From Bradyrhizobium sp. sGM-13 (GTDB lineage: Bacteria; Pseudomonadota; Alphaproteobacteria; Rhizobiales; Xanthobacteraceae): 64,000 nucleotides of DNA. Positions 8,226 through 15,700 of the stretch are shown one piece after another. Both the position numbers and the translations under genes were made by a program. The number at the start of each line of letters is the position of its first letter. Positions within the stretch are counted from its first letter, which is position 1. Where the stretch lies: NCBI RefSeq assembly GCF_018398875.1, contig NZ_JAGWDK010000007.1, forward strand, positions 1 to 64,000. Direction: 5' to 3'. The notes beneath the pieces are model-generated. The model had not been told where the DNA came from and searched no databases. It saw only the letters and a list, made by a program, of their open reading frames with translations.

Positions 8226-9014
8226 ATGCCCCCTTCCCCGCAGAAAGTTGCTCTCGTCACCGGCGCCGCGCGCGGCATCGGGCTTGCGACGGCGAAACGC
8301 TTTCTCGCCGAGGGCTGGCAGGTGGCACTCCTCGACATCGAAGGCGAACGGTTGCGCGGCGCGGTCGCCGGCCTCGCCGATCCCGACAATACGCTGGCGC
8401 TGCATTGCGACGTCTCCGACGGCAAGGCGGTGGCGAACGCCGTGGCCGCGGTGAGCGAACGCTTCGGCCGGCTCGACGCGCTGGTCAACAATGCCGGGAT
8501 CGCGGTGTTCGCGCCGCTGCTCGACACCTCGGGTGACGACTGGAACCGCATCCTGCAGGTCAACCTCACCGGTCCGTTCCTGTGCACCAAGGCGGCGGCG
8601 CCATTGATGCGCGAACATGGCGGCGGCGCGATCGTCAACGTCACGTCGATCTCGGCGGTGCGCGCCTCCACGCTGCGCTCGGCCTACGGCACCAGCAAGG
8701 CGGGGCTCGCGCATCTGACAAAGCAGCTAGCGGTGGAACTCGCTTCACTCGGCATTCGCGTCAACGGGGTAGCGCCTGGCCCGGTCGAGACCGCGATGGC
8801 AAAACAGGTCCACACGCCGGAAATCCGCGCCGATTATCACGACGCCATTCCGCTCAACCGCTATGGCCTCGAGGAGGAACTGGCGGAAGCGATCTTCTTC
8901 CTGTGCAGCGATCGCGCAAGCTACATCACCGGGCAGATCCTCGCCGTCGATGGCGGTTTTGATGCTGCCGGCATCGGTCTGCCGACGCTGCGCGGCCAGC
9001 GGCGGAACGGGTAG
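8226..9014 (+). CDS. SDR family NAD(P)-dependent oxidoreductase
   Basis: 262 residues of the classical short-chain dehydrogenase family. The cofactor motif is TGAARGIG (about residues 13-20), with D in ALLDIEGE suggesting NAD preference, NNAG in the central strand, catalytic Ser in VTSISAV and YGTSK for Tyr/Lys. The end VDGGFDAAGIG is typical. The substrate cannot be assigned; FabG-like 3-oxoacyl or sugar dehydrogenases are possible. It stands alone between the chemoreceptor and a poorly coding stretch. Confidence 0.92.
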   Translation: MPPSPQKVALVTGAARGIGLATAKRFLAEGWQVALLDIEGERLRGAVAGLADPDNTLALHCDVSDGKAVANAVAAVSERFGRLDALVNNAGIAVFAPLLDTSGDDWNRILQVNLTGPFLCTKAAAPLMREHGGGAIVNVTSISAVRASTLRSAYGTSKAGLAHLTKQLAVELASLGIRVNGVAPGPVETAMAKQVHTPEIRADYHDAIPLNRYGLEEELAEAIFFLCSDRASYITGQILAVDGGFDAAGIGLPTLRGQRRNG

Positions 9015-9046
9015 GTCCTCCGTGGCTGTGTTGCTTGGAGTGCGGA

Positions 9047-9247
9047 TCAGAGCCCAGTACGAATGACCTTGGCTGCCGGCCCGTCATTGCTGGATCGAGG
9101 AGGCAAGTCATTGTTCAGCGCGCCGCGATGCAGCAACACTGTCCTTTCCAGTGGAACATCCGCTCGCATACTTGGCGTTCCCAGTGCGAACGCCGTCACG
9201 AGCAATAAAACGCCCGCACAGATAATGCTGAGGAAAAAATGATCCAT
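9047..9247 (-). CDS. small secreted or membrane-anchored hypothetical protein
   Basis: A 66-residue frame with an N-terminal hydrophobic helix (FFLSIICAGVLLLVTAFALG) after MDH, followed by a polar region (VPLERTVLLHRGALNNDLPP). That is the layout of a signal-anchored peptide. No recognised family; the ribosome site is weak. It is supported by the clean signal-like segment and lack of any competing gene. It could be spurious. Confidence 0.4.
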   Translation of the reverse strand: MDHFFLSIICAGVLLLVTAFALGTPSMRADVPLERTVLLHRGALNNDLPPRSSNDGPAAKVIRTGL

Positions 9248-9562
9248 GCGGTCCACAACGAAGGGCTGCACTGTTCGTTCCGCTGGGCTGCGCGGCAATT
9301 TCGATAGAGCAGCTTCGATAGAGCAGCGCCGCGCTTCTCGGTGACCGTAAGGCGGTAGAGCTGAAGGCGGTTCCGTGTTGTCTCGTGACGCTATGGTGGA
9401 CACCATCGCGTTGCTGCCATGGATCCTGCTGGCGCACTCGCCTGCCATGCCGGGATGGGCAACCTTCACCGAGGCGAGGGTCTCCGACGCGGACGCTTGA
9501 CCAAACCTTGCCACATGTCCCAGCGTAACTGGCCGGGGGCAGTGCTGACGGAGGAGCTGCAC
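9248..9562. other. stretch without a convincing gene
   Basis: About 315 bases between the small minus-strand ORF and the ClpP-fold gene. Long open frames on the minus strand here lack a start with a ribosome site and do not resemble any family. A GGAGG-like site near 9551 belongs to the next gene. Confidence 0.4.
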
Positions 9563-10000
9563 ATGGGAATGGCGGTCATCAAGCTCATCGTTGTCGCCGC
9601 CGCGCTGTTGGCGGCAATCATGCCGGTGCGGGCCGAGATTCGCATTCTCGCCAGTCCCGGCGGACAGGTCGGGCCGTTTCTCGAACTGTTCGATCGCGTG
9701 CGCGAATCCGGCGAGCGGGTGGTGATCGACGGGCCATGCCTGTCGGCCTGCACGCTGGTGCTGATGACGGTGCCGGCCGAGCGCATCTGCGTAACCCGCC
9801 GCGCGGTGCTCGGATTCCACGCCGCGCGCTCGATCGACGGTCACGGCCGGATCTATGCCGAGCCGGAAGCCTCGCGCGCCGTGCAGGCAGCTTATCCAGC
9901 GCCGGTGCGGGACTGGATCAGAAGCCGCGGCGGCCTGACGTCGCGGCTGTTGCTGCTGCGCGGACGTGACCTGGCGGCGATCTATCCAAGGTGCAGATGA
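9563..10000 (+). CDS. periplasmic ClpP/crotonase-fold protein, putative serine hydrolase
   Basis: 145 residues. Signal peptide 1-24 (VIKLIVVAAALLAAIMPVRA, cut before EIRILAS). The mature part reads like a compact ClpP-type fold: SPGGQVGPFLELFDRVRESG, GPCLSACTLVL with a Ser at the nucleophile position, and VLGFHAAR with a His where the ClpP base lies. This resembles the predicted periplasmic COG3904-type proteins. The catalytic assignment is inference. GGAGG lies seven bases before ATG 9563; a second ATG at 9569 is possible. The gene is monocistronic, followed by a repeat at 10007-10165. Confidence 0.75.
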   Translation: MGMAVIKLIVVAAALLAAIMPVRAEIRILASPGGQVGPFLELFDRVRESGERVVIDGPCLSACTLVLMTVPAERICVTRRAVLGFHAARSIDGHGRIYAEPEASRAVQAAYPAPVRDWIRSRGGLTSRLLLLRGRDLAAIYPRCR

Positions 10001-10006
10001 TTTGTA

Positions 10007-10165
10007 GGGTGGGCAAAGGCGCTCTTGCGCCGTGCCCACCATCTTCCTTGTGGCGCAGGGTGGGCACGCGGAGCCTGTCATCACTCCGCGAGCGCCCTTG
10101 CGCTCGTCGCTGGGCGCGCATTCGCGCGACCCGGTGGCTTTGCCCACCGTACGGCGCCAACGAAT
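10007..10165. repeat. dispersed intergenic repeat (GTAGGGTGGGCAAAGGCGC type)
   Basis: Contains nested palindromes: GGTGGGCAAAGGCGCTCTTG with its complement CGCCGTGCCCACC, then a second arm pair ending in GGTGGCTTTGCCCACCGTAC. From memory this is a common intergenic repeat in Bradyrhizobium. It fills the gap between two convergent genes and may act as a bidirectional transcription end. Confidence 0.6.
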
Positions 10166-10579
10166 CTACATATCTTCCTTCGGACAGTTCACCATCCAGG
10201 GAATGCCGAACCTGTCGACGCACATGCCGAAACCGTTGGAGAAGAAGGTCTTGCCGAACGGCATCCTGATCGTGCCGCCTTCAGCGAGCGCATTGAAGCG
10301 GCGTTCGGCGTCGGCGGGATCTTCGACCGCCAGCGCAACCGACATGCCCTGCGGCTGATGGTAATCGCCGGGTGTCGCGTCGGAGGCCATCAGCACTTCG
10401 CCGTCAATGGTGATGCGGGCATGCATGATCTTGGTTTTCCAGTCCGCCGGCACCGGCATGTCGGCGGGCCCCTCGCCATACGGCATCTTCGCTTCGATCT
10501 GGGCGCCCAATACCTTCTGATAATGGTTCAGCGCCTCTTCGCAATTACCGTTGTAGAACAGATAGGGATTGACCTGCAT
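10166..10579 (-). CDS. VOC family protein, PhnB/glyoxalase-like
   Basis: 137 residues starting MQVNPYLFYNGNCEEALNHY, the first beta-alpha unit of PhnB-type VOC proteins. HARITIDGEVLMASDA, LAVEDPADAERRFNALAEGG and WGDRFG-like MCVDRFGIPWMVNC complete the two-module fold. Zinc or substrate residues cannot be fixed by eye. VOC proteins of this class are often co-encoded with ECF42/DGPF genes, and this one ends a minus-strand series SRPBCC-DoxX-sigma-YCII. The 172-base gap upstream carries a repeat, so it may have its own promoter. Confidence 0.88.
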   Translation of the reverse strand: MQVNPYLFYNGNCEEALNHYQKVLGAQIEAKMPYGEGPADMPVPADWKTKIMHARITIDGEVLMASDATPGDYHQPQGMSVALAVEDPADAERRFNALAEGGTIRMPFGKTFFSNGFGMCVDRFGIPWMVNCPKEDM

Positions 10580-10615
10580 GTGGGCCTCCTTGGGTTTGCC
10601 TAGGCAGTTGCGGCG

Positions 10616-10735
10616 TTCCCCGGATGCTGCGCAGCACGAAGTGATGCGCTGCTGATCCGGGGTCCATCGCTGGGTCCCGGCTCTGCCGCCGCATCACTGG
10701 CGTGCTGCGCCGCGTCCGGGACACGATAGTGTCGT
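10616..10735. repeat. dispersed palindromic repeat (GTCCGGGAC / GCCGGGACCCA family)
   Basis: Imperfect inverted arms CCCCGGATGCTGCGCAGCAC ... GTGCTGCGCCGCGTCCGGGA with an internal unit ATCCGGGGTCCA / TGGGTCCCGGCT. Related copies lie at 28866-28996 and 35231-35343. All three are intergenic. Confidence 0.6.
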
Positions 10736-10751
10736 GACAGTGTCGTCACAC

Positions 10752-11288
10752 TCATTTCTCGGTGAGCGTTTTCAGATTGGCGAGACCGGCTTCGAAATCC
10801 CTACCGATCATGCGATCCAGGTTCATGAACACCTGGATCAGCCTGGACATGAAGTTCGCCGGACCATGCATCAACCATGTGACATGGGTGCCATCGCCCT
10901 GCGGCAGCATTGTGAACTCGGCAGTGTTGTGGCCTTCGAACGGCTTGAAGAAATCGAGCTTGATGACGATTTTCTGGGGCGCCGCGGCCTCGAGAATTTC
11001 CATGCGGCCGGAACCGACATTCTTGTCGCCGTCCCAGGCATAGACGGCACCCTTGCCGCGCTCCGCACCGCTATAGGTGCGCTTCATCGCCGGGTCCTTC
11101 TCCTCGTAGGGCGACCAGCTCCGCCACTGCTGGAAGTCGGAGATCAGCGGAAATATCCTTTCCGCCGGCGCCTTGATGCTGATCGCGCGCTGTACCCGTA
11201 ACGTATTCGGCTTGGTCGCGGCGAGAATGAGCACGATGGCGACGACAATCGCCAATATGACGGCGACGACGGCAATGACTTCCAGCAT
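10752..11288 (-). CDS. SRPBCC family protein with N-terminal membrane anchor
   Basis: 178 residues. Residues 1-25 form one hydrophobic segment (VIAVVAVILAIVVAIVLILA). The rest is a START/Bet v1-like ligand-binding domain: RAISIKAPAERIFPLISDFQ, then WRSWSPYEEKDPAMKRTYSG, a conserved feature of the polyketide-cyclase/AHSA1-type branch. It probably binds a hydrophobic ligand near the membrane. It lies 32 bases after the DoxX gene and is likely in its operon, under the promoter at 11772-11800. Confidence 0.88.
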   Translation of the reverse strand: MLEVIAVVAVILAIVVAIVLILAATKPNTLRVQRAISIKAPAERIFPLISDFQQWRSWSPYEEKDPAMKRTYSGAERGKGAVYAWDGDKNVGSGRMEILEAAAPQKIVIKLDFFKPFEGHNTAEFTMLPQGDGTHVTWLMHGPANFMSRLIQVFMNLDRMIGRDFEAGLANLKTLTEK

Positions 11289-11320
11289 GTCGGGCTCCGT
11301 GAATGACCGGTTGAAACTAA

Positions 11321-11734
11321 TCAGCGGCGAAGGGGGATCACGCTGCGGAGGTTCTTGTCGCGCAGCCACAGCCCGCCCCACAACATCAGGCCGAGGTAGA
11401 GCCCGAACAGCGTGTGCGTAAGCAGGGGGCTATCGATCCGCACATGCGAAGCGATCGCGCCGCCGAGATAGCCGGTGAGCAGGATCGCCCCTAAGATCGA
11501 GGTCGGCGGAATGGCGTAGAGCACGGTGCAGACGATAGTGATGGCGCCGAGGCCGCGCATCAACGCGTCACTCGAACCGTAACCCATCCGATCCATCGTT
11601 TCCGTGACGACCGGCCACGGCACCAGCTTGATGGCGCCGTCGATCATCAGGAACAGGATGACGAGGCCGGAGAGAAGGCGGCCCATCCAGCGCGCCGGGT
11701 TTGCGACAGGCGCGGTCTCGGCGATGACGGTCAT
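11321..11734 (-). CDS. DoxX-like family membrane protein
   Basis: 137 residues, four predicted transmembrane helices (LLSGLVILFLMIDGAIKL; LGAITIVCTVLYAIP; ILGAILLTGYLGGAIASHV; FGLYLGLMLWGGLWL), the DoxX_2-type layout. Function is unknown; DoxX relatives take part in redox processes at the membrane. ATG at 11734 follows GGGGACCG. A perfect TGTCGG-N17-CGTCTT promoter lies 37 bases upstream, making this the lead gene of a DoxX-SRPBCC unit controlled by the neighbouring ECF sigma factor. Confidence 0.9.
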   Translation of the reverse strand: MTVIAETAPVANPARWMGRLLSGLVILFLMIDGAIKLVPWPVVTETMDRMGYGSSDALMRGLGAITIVCTVLYAIPPTSILGAILLTGYLGGAIASHVRIDSPLLTHTLFGLYLGLMLWGGLWLRDKNLRSVIPLRR

Positions 11735-11771
11735 GATCGGTCCCCGTTGTCTTGAATGGCTGCTCGGATTC

Positions 11772-11800
11772 AAGACGAATGAGGGAGGTGGAAACCGACA
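11772..11800 (-). promoter_or_regulatory. ECF42-type promoter motif upstream of DoxX-SRPBCC
   Basis: Minus strand TGTCGG, 17 bases, CGTCTT. The sequence after it, AAGACAACGGGGA, closely matches the stretch following the motif at 13523-13551 (AAGACAACGGAGA), so the two promoter regions look related beyond the hexamers. Confidence 0.65.
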
Positions 11801-11825
11801 GGTCGGATGAAGTTTTTTGCGACAG

Positions 11826-11856
11826 CTTCCCTTCTCCACTTGTGGGAGAAGGGAAG
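11826..11856. terminator. hairpin downstream of the ECF sigma gene
   Basis: A perfect 12-bp stem, CTTCCCTTCTCC paired with GGAGAAGGGAAG around a 7-base loop, begins four bases after the sigma gene's stop and precedes the DoxX promoter. There is no T-run on the minus strand (it is followed by A residues), so it may be an intergenic repeat or processing hairpin and not a classical terminator. Confidence 0.45.
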
Positions 11857-11859
11857 AAC

Positions 11860-13131
11860 CTACTTCCCCGCCTTCTTGCCGCGGGGCTGGCTGTCGCGCT
11901 GCAGGCGGTCGAGGTGCATGCGGATGTGGGCGGCTTCGGCCGAGGTGTTGGCGAGCGCAATGGCTCGGTCGAAGGCCACGCGGGCCTCGTCGTTGCGGCC
12001 GAGTTGCATCAGGAAGGCGCCGCGCACGCCGAAGAAATGAAAATAATTCGACAGCCGCGCCGCTAACGGCTCGATCATGTCGAGCGCGGCTTCCGGCCCT
12101 TTCACCTTGGACACCGCGACCGCGCGGTTCAAGGTCACCACCGGCGACGGCTGCATGATCTCCAGCGCGCCATAGAGCAGGTCGATCTGGGTCCAGTCGG
12201 TATCCTCGGGCTTCTCGGCGCGGGCATGCAGCGCCGCGATCGCGGCCTGGACCTGATAGGGCCCGCTGCGGCGATGGCGCATCGCCTTGTCGATCAAGGC
12301 CAGCCCCTCGGCGATCAGAGCCTTATTCCATTTCGAACGGTCCTGGTCGTCGAGCAGGATCACCGCGCCATCGGCATCGAACCGCGCATCAGAGCGCGCA
12401 TGCTGCAGCAGCAACAGCGCGGTCAGCCCCATGATCTCAGGCTCGCTCTGGAACAACCGCAGCAGCAGCCGCGCCAGCCGGATCGCTTCCTCGCACAGGG
12501 GCTTGCGAATCTCGGCGGTGTCGCCGGAGGCCGAGTAGCCCTCGTTGAAAATCAGATAGATCATGGCGGCGACGGAGGCGAGGCGCTCGGAGCGCTCCGC
12601 TGCGCCCGGCGTTTCGAACGGCACTTTAGCGTCCGCCACCCGCGCCTTCGCCCGCGTGATGCGCTGCTCCATCGCGGCTTCCGAGACCAGGAAGGCGCGC
12701 GCGATCTGTTTGACGGAGAGGCCCGAAACGATGCGCAGCGCGAGCGCGATCTGCTGCGTCGCCGGCAAGTCCGGATGGCAGCAGATGAACAACAGCCGCA
12801 AGATATCGTCCCGGTAATGCGAGCCGTCGAGCCGCTCGGCAAGCTCCTCCTCGGCGTCGTCGAGGTCGGAGATCGCCTCGTCCTCGGGCAGCGCCGTCTG
12901 CTTCTTGCCGCGCCTGATATCGTCGATCGCGACATTGCGGCCGACCATGATCAGCCACGCCGCCGGATCGCGCGGCGGGCCGTTTTGCGGCCAGCTCTTC
13001 AGCGCGCGCAGGCAGGCGTTCTGAAAGGCTTCCTCGGCGGTATCGAGGTTACGGAAATAGCGCAGCAACGCGCCGACCGCCTGGGGGCGCGCCGAAGTCA
13101 GTGCGGCATCGATCCAGGCGGTATCGGTCAT
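11860..13131 (-). CDS. RNA polymerase ECF sigma factor, ECF42-type with C-terminal TPR-like extension
   Basis: 423 residues. Region sigma2 covers about 15-80 (LLRYFRNLDTAEEAFQNACL, PAAWLIMVGRNVAIDDIRR) and sigma4 about 115-165 (TQQIALALRIVSGLSVKQIA, FLVSEAAMEQRITRAKARV). A long helical C-terminal extension (about 180-415) includes MIYLIFNEGYSAS and TPR-like repeats (VRGAFLMQLGRNDEARVAFD). This architecture, together with an adjacent DGPF gene, fits group ECF42, which has no anti-sigma factor. It overlaps the upstream YCII gene by four bases. It should recognise the TGTCGG-N17-CGTC motifs in this window. Confidence 0.92.
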   Translation of the reverse strand: MTDTAWIDAALTSARPQAVGALLRYFRNLDTAEEAFQNACLRALKSWPQNGPPRDPAAWLIMVGRNVAIDDIRRGKKQTALPEDEAISDLDDAEEELAERLDGSHYRDDILRLLFICCHPDLPATQQIALALRIVSGLSVKQIARAFLVSEAAMEQRITRAKARVADAKVPFETPGAAERSERLASVAAMIYLIFNEGYSASGDTAEIRKPLCEEAIRLARLLLRLFQSEPEIMGLTALLLLQHARSDARFDADGAVILLDDQDRSKWNKALIAEGLALIDKAMRHRRSGPYQVQAAIAALHARAEKPEDTDWTQIDLLYGALEIMQPSPVVTLNRAVAVSKVKGPEAALDMIEPLAARLSNYFHFFGVRGAFLMQLGRNDEARVAFDRAIALANTSAEAAHIRMHLDRLQRDSQPRGKKAGK

Positions 13132-13496
13132 GGCTGCACGCTCCCCGCCGTGAAGTGGCCAACGGGGCGGATCTCGTAAGCGCCGCCGGGATTGGCCGCG
13201 CCGAGCTCGCGGGCGACGCCGAGGGCCTCGTCGAGGTCCTTGCAGTCGACGAGATAGAAGCCAAGCAACTGTTCCTTGGTTTCGGCATAGGGGCCGTCCA
13301 GCACCAGCGGCGGATCGTCCTTGCGCAGCGTGGTCGCTGCCGTCGTCGGCAACAGCCGCGCCACCGGACCAAGCCGGCCCTGTTTGGTCAATTTGTCCTG
13401 CACAACGGACAATTTCTTCATGACCGCGGCGTCCTGTTCCTTGGTCCAGGAACCGACGGTGTCTTCATCGTGATAGCAAAGAATGGCGTACAGCAT
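13128..13496 (-). CDS. YciI family protein (DGPY motif) coupled to the ECF sigma factor
   Basis: 122 residues starting MLYAILCYHDEDTV. LDGPYAETKEQLLGFYLVD carries the DGPF-type motif as DGPY at about residues 67-70, and PGGAYEIRP lies near the end. Its stop overlaps the sigma factor start (ATGA), so the two are translationally coupled, as in ECF42 operons. An in-frame TTG at 13505 lies close behind GGAG and is an alternative start. The promoter at 13523-13551 makes the operon potentially self-activating. Confidence 0.9.
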   Translation of the reverse strand: MLYAILCYHDEDTVGSWTKEQDAAVMKKLSVVQDKLTKQGRLGPVARLLPTTAATTLRKDDPPLVLDGPYAETKEQLLGFYLVDCKDLDEALGVARELGAANPGGAYEIRPVGHFTAGSVQP

Positions 13497-13522
13497 GAGG
13501 CTCAAGCATCTCCGTTGTCTTG

Positions 13523-13551
13523 ATGACGAACGATTATGCCCGGAGCCGACA
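13523..13551 (-). promoter_or_regulatory. ECF42-type promoter motif upstream of YCII-sigma operon
   Basis: Minus strand TGTCGG, 17 bases, CGTCAT: one base different from the other three copies in the downstream hexamer. It ends 17-26 bases before the two possible starts of the YCII gene. It would give autoregulation of the sigma factor. Confidence 0.6.
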
Positions 13552-13589
13552 GGCGCGTCGAAGAAATTTTAAAAACGCCCTGCCTGCCG

Positions 13590-13706
13590 TCAGGGACCGA
13601 CAATCGGCGGCGGCGGTGGATTGAAATGCCTGTAGGCGTGAATGGCCGCCTTGGAACAAAGGCTGCACACACCGAGAATGAGAACGATGCACCTGAGCAT
13701 TTTCAT
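13590..13706 (-). CDS. 38-residue secreted or anchored peptide with polyproline tail
   Basis: A short frame with the layout of a processed or anchored peptide. It has a basic start (MKMLR), a hydrophobic core with three cysteines (CIVLILGVCSLCSKAA), then HAYRHFNPPPPPIVGP. GAGG lies eight bases before the ATG. It occupies an otherwise empty intergenic region upstream of the sigma/YCII operon. No family recognised. Small size makes it uncertain, but the signal-like composition is not expected by chance. Confidence 0.42.
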   Translation of the reverse strand: MKMLRCIVLILGVCSLCSKAAIHAYRHFNPPPPPIVGP

Positions 13707-13831
13707 CTGGCGGCCTCGACCCCGATTGACGATGCAAGGTCTCCCCTGTCGGATGAAAGGAGGCTAGAGAAACACCTCGGTCCGCGATGTGAGGCGGGTC
13801 ACGCCGGGTTGGCGACGCGAAAGGAATGGCA

Positions 13832-14797
13832 ATGACGAAGGGTGCGCTTGCGCTGCTGGTGCATGGCGGGACCGACAACTGGTCGCCGCAGCGCTGGAAG
13901 GAGCGGTTCGACGAGGTTTGCGCTGGGCGGTCCGTGCTGCTGTTGCCGAACACGTCGTTCGATCCGGCTGCTGTGCATTACGCGGCGGTGTGGAAGCCGC
14001 ATCCGGGCGAGCTCGCCGCCTTCCCCAACCTGCGCGTCATCTTCAATCTCGGCGCGGGCGTGGACGCGCTGATGGCCGACCGCTCATTGCCCGAGGTGCC
14101 GCTGGTGCGCGTCGCAGTCGGCGATCTCACCGCGCGGATGACCGAATATGTCGTGCTGCATGTCCTAATGCACCACCGGCAGGAGCCGTACTTGCGCGAG
14201 TCGCAGCGCGAAAAACGCTGGGCGCCGAAATCGCAATGGGCTGCGGGCGCGATTTCGGTCGGAATCATGGGGCTCGGCACGCTCGGTGCTGACGCGGCCG
14301 ACGTGCTGCGGCGGCTGGGCTTTCCTGTCGCAGGCTGGAGCCGCAGCCCGCGAACGATCGAGGGCATTGAATGCTTTCACGGCGAAGCGCAGCTCGAGGC
14401 ATTCCTGCGGCGGACCGACATTCTGGTGTGCCTCCTGCCGCTGACGCCGGAGACGCGGCACATTCTCAACCGCGCGCTATTTGAAAAACTGAATCGCACG
14501 AGCCCGCTCGGCGCGCCGGTCGTGATCAATGCCGGCCGCGGCGGCCTGCAGAACGAGGCCGACATCCTGCAATGCCTCGATGACGGTACGCTCGGCGGCG
14601 CCTCGCTCGACGTCTACGCCACTGAGCCACTGCCCGCCGACAGCCGGTTCTGGACCCATCCGAAGGTAGTGCTGACCCCGCACAATGCCGCCGATACCGA
14701 TCCCGACGAGATATCGAAATATGTCGCGCAGCAGATCGCGTGCTTCGAAGCCGGTGGCGCGCTGGAGAATGTGGTGGATCGTAAGCGGGGATATTGA
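13832..14797 (+). CDS. glyoxylate/hydroxypyruvate reductase A-like 2-hydroxyacid dehydrogenase
   Basis: About 321 residues of the D-2-hydroxyacid dehydrogenase family, GhrA branch. The N-terminal substrate domain has NLRVIFNLGAGVDALM and DLTARMTEYVVLHVLMHHR. The NAD(P) domain has SVGIMGLGTLGADAADVLR, catalytic Arg in INAGRGGLQNEAD and the general-base His in LTPHNAADTDP. It likely reduces glyoxylate or hydroxypyruvate in the cytosol. ATG 13832 was chosen because AAAGGA lies six bases upstream; ATG 13826 directly abuts that site. It is followed by a palindromic repeat. Confidence 0.9.
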   Translation: MTKGALALLVHGGTDNWSPQRWKERFDEVCAGRSVLLLPNTSFDPAAVHYAAVWKPHPGELAAFPNLRVIFNLGAGVDALMADRSLPEVPLVRVAVGDLTARMTEYVVLHVLMHHRQEPYLRESQREKRWAPKSQWAAGAISVGIMGLGTLGADAADVLRRLGFPVAGWSRSPRTIEGIECFHGEAQLEAFLRRTDILVCLLPLTPETRHILNRALFEKLNRTSPLGAPVVINAGRGGLQNEADILQCLDDGTLGGASLDVYATEPLPADSRFWTHPKVVLTPHNAADTDPDEISKYVAQQIACFEAGGALENVVDRKRGY

Positions 14798-14805
14798 CGC
14801 CCTAT

Positions 14806-14928
14806 CGTCGTCCCTGCGAACGCAGGGACCCATACGCCGCGGCCGGCGTAAGGGGCACGCGGGGGGACAGCTTTGCTTCAACGACTTCGAGCGGTGGTTA
14901 TGGGCCCCTGCGTCCGCAGGGGCGACGG
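14806..14928. repeat. composite palindromic element (CGTCCCTGCGAACGCAGGGAC family)
   Basis: Two hairpins in opposite orientation, CGTCGTCCCTGCGAACGCAG... at the left and ...CCCCTGCGTCCGCAGGGGCG at the right. About 65 bases between them contain ACGCCGCGGCC and GGTTATGGG. It has the look of a BIME built from two REP units. Relatives: 16363-16478 and 21962-22082. Confidence 0.75.
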
Positions 14929-14933
14929 AAAAG

Positions 14934-15593
14934 CTATTTCGCCGCCCCGCACATCACGTCGATCGCACCGTTCACAATCGCCTCCAATTCCTTGCGCGGC
15001 ACCTGGGCGCGGGCGCGGATGGCGATGGTGTGAATGGTGGCGGAGGCAAGTTGCGCCAGCACGGTCGCGTCGGCGCTCACCGGTAGCTCGCCCTTTTCCT
15101 GGGCGAGCCGGAAACAGGTGGCAAATGCCTTGTCGAGCTCGGCAAAACCTTCCAGCACCATCGCGCGGATATCGGGGTCATGCACCGCCTCGGAGGCTGC
15201 GGTCATCACCGTGAAGCAGCCGCGCGGACCGGATTCGCCGGACAGATAAATATCGAGCGCCACCGCATAGATGCGTTCGAGGCGTTTTCGGATCGGCAGT
15301 TCGTTCCGGAAGATGTCCCCCATCGCGACCCGCGCGTCGTCGCGATAGCGCCGGTAGCTCTTGATGAAGAGTTCGCGCTTGTCGCCGAACGCGCCATAGA
15401 GGCTCGGCCGGTTCATGCCGGTGGCAGCGGAGAGACCGTCGAGCGAGGTGGCCGCAAAACCGTCCTTCCGAAACAGGTCGAGCGCCTTGCCTAGCGCCAC
15501 GCCCGGCTCATAGGCGCGCGGGCGGCCCCGCCGCTTGGGCTGGACGGGAGCGTCAATCCGGGGGACCGGAGGCTTCTTGCTTTTTTGTACCAT
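14934..15593 (-). CDS. TetR/AcrR family transcriptional regulator
   Basis: 219 residues. A basic N-terminal tail (RRGRPRAYEPGVALGKALDL) precedes the helix-turn-helix (about 40-75: FAATSLDGLSAATGMNRPSL, YGAFGDKRELF). The C-terminal domain holds SGPRGCFTVMTAASEAV, typical of the TetR branch next to small detoxifying enzymes. It is divergent from the GST gene at 15701, which is its likely target. The 107-base region between contains no obvious perfect palindrome. Confidence 0.9.
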   Translation of the reverse strand: MVQKSKKPPVPRIDAPVQPKRRGRPRAYEPGVALGKALDLFRKDGFAATSLDGLSAATGMNRPSLYGAFGDKRELFIKSYRRYRDDARVAMGDIFRNELPIRKRLERIYAVALDIYLSGESGPRGCFTVMTAASEAVHDPDIRAMVLEGFAELDKAFATCFRLAQEKGELPVSADATVLAQLASATIHTIAIRARAQVPRKELEAIVNGAIDVMCGAAK

Positions 15594-15700
15594 TTCGCAA
15601 AGAATTCCTTGACCGGATCTATATTATGCGGAACAGTATAAAAATCAATCCTGCCCGCCTTGAACGCCGGCCGATTGATCAACCGCCAAGGAGGCAAATC

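Noticed and set aside
9047..10147. A long minus-strand frame opposite the ClpP-fold gene
   Set aside because: Most of it is antisense to 9563-10000 and rich in Arg/His typical of shadow frames. Only its last 66 codons, with a signal-like start, were kept as a possible gene.
15594..15700. A TetR operator between the TetR and GST genes
   Set aside because: The region TATTATGCGGAACAGTATAA looks symmetric at first but its arms match at too few positions to call.
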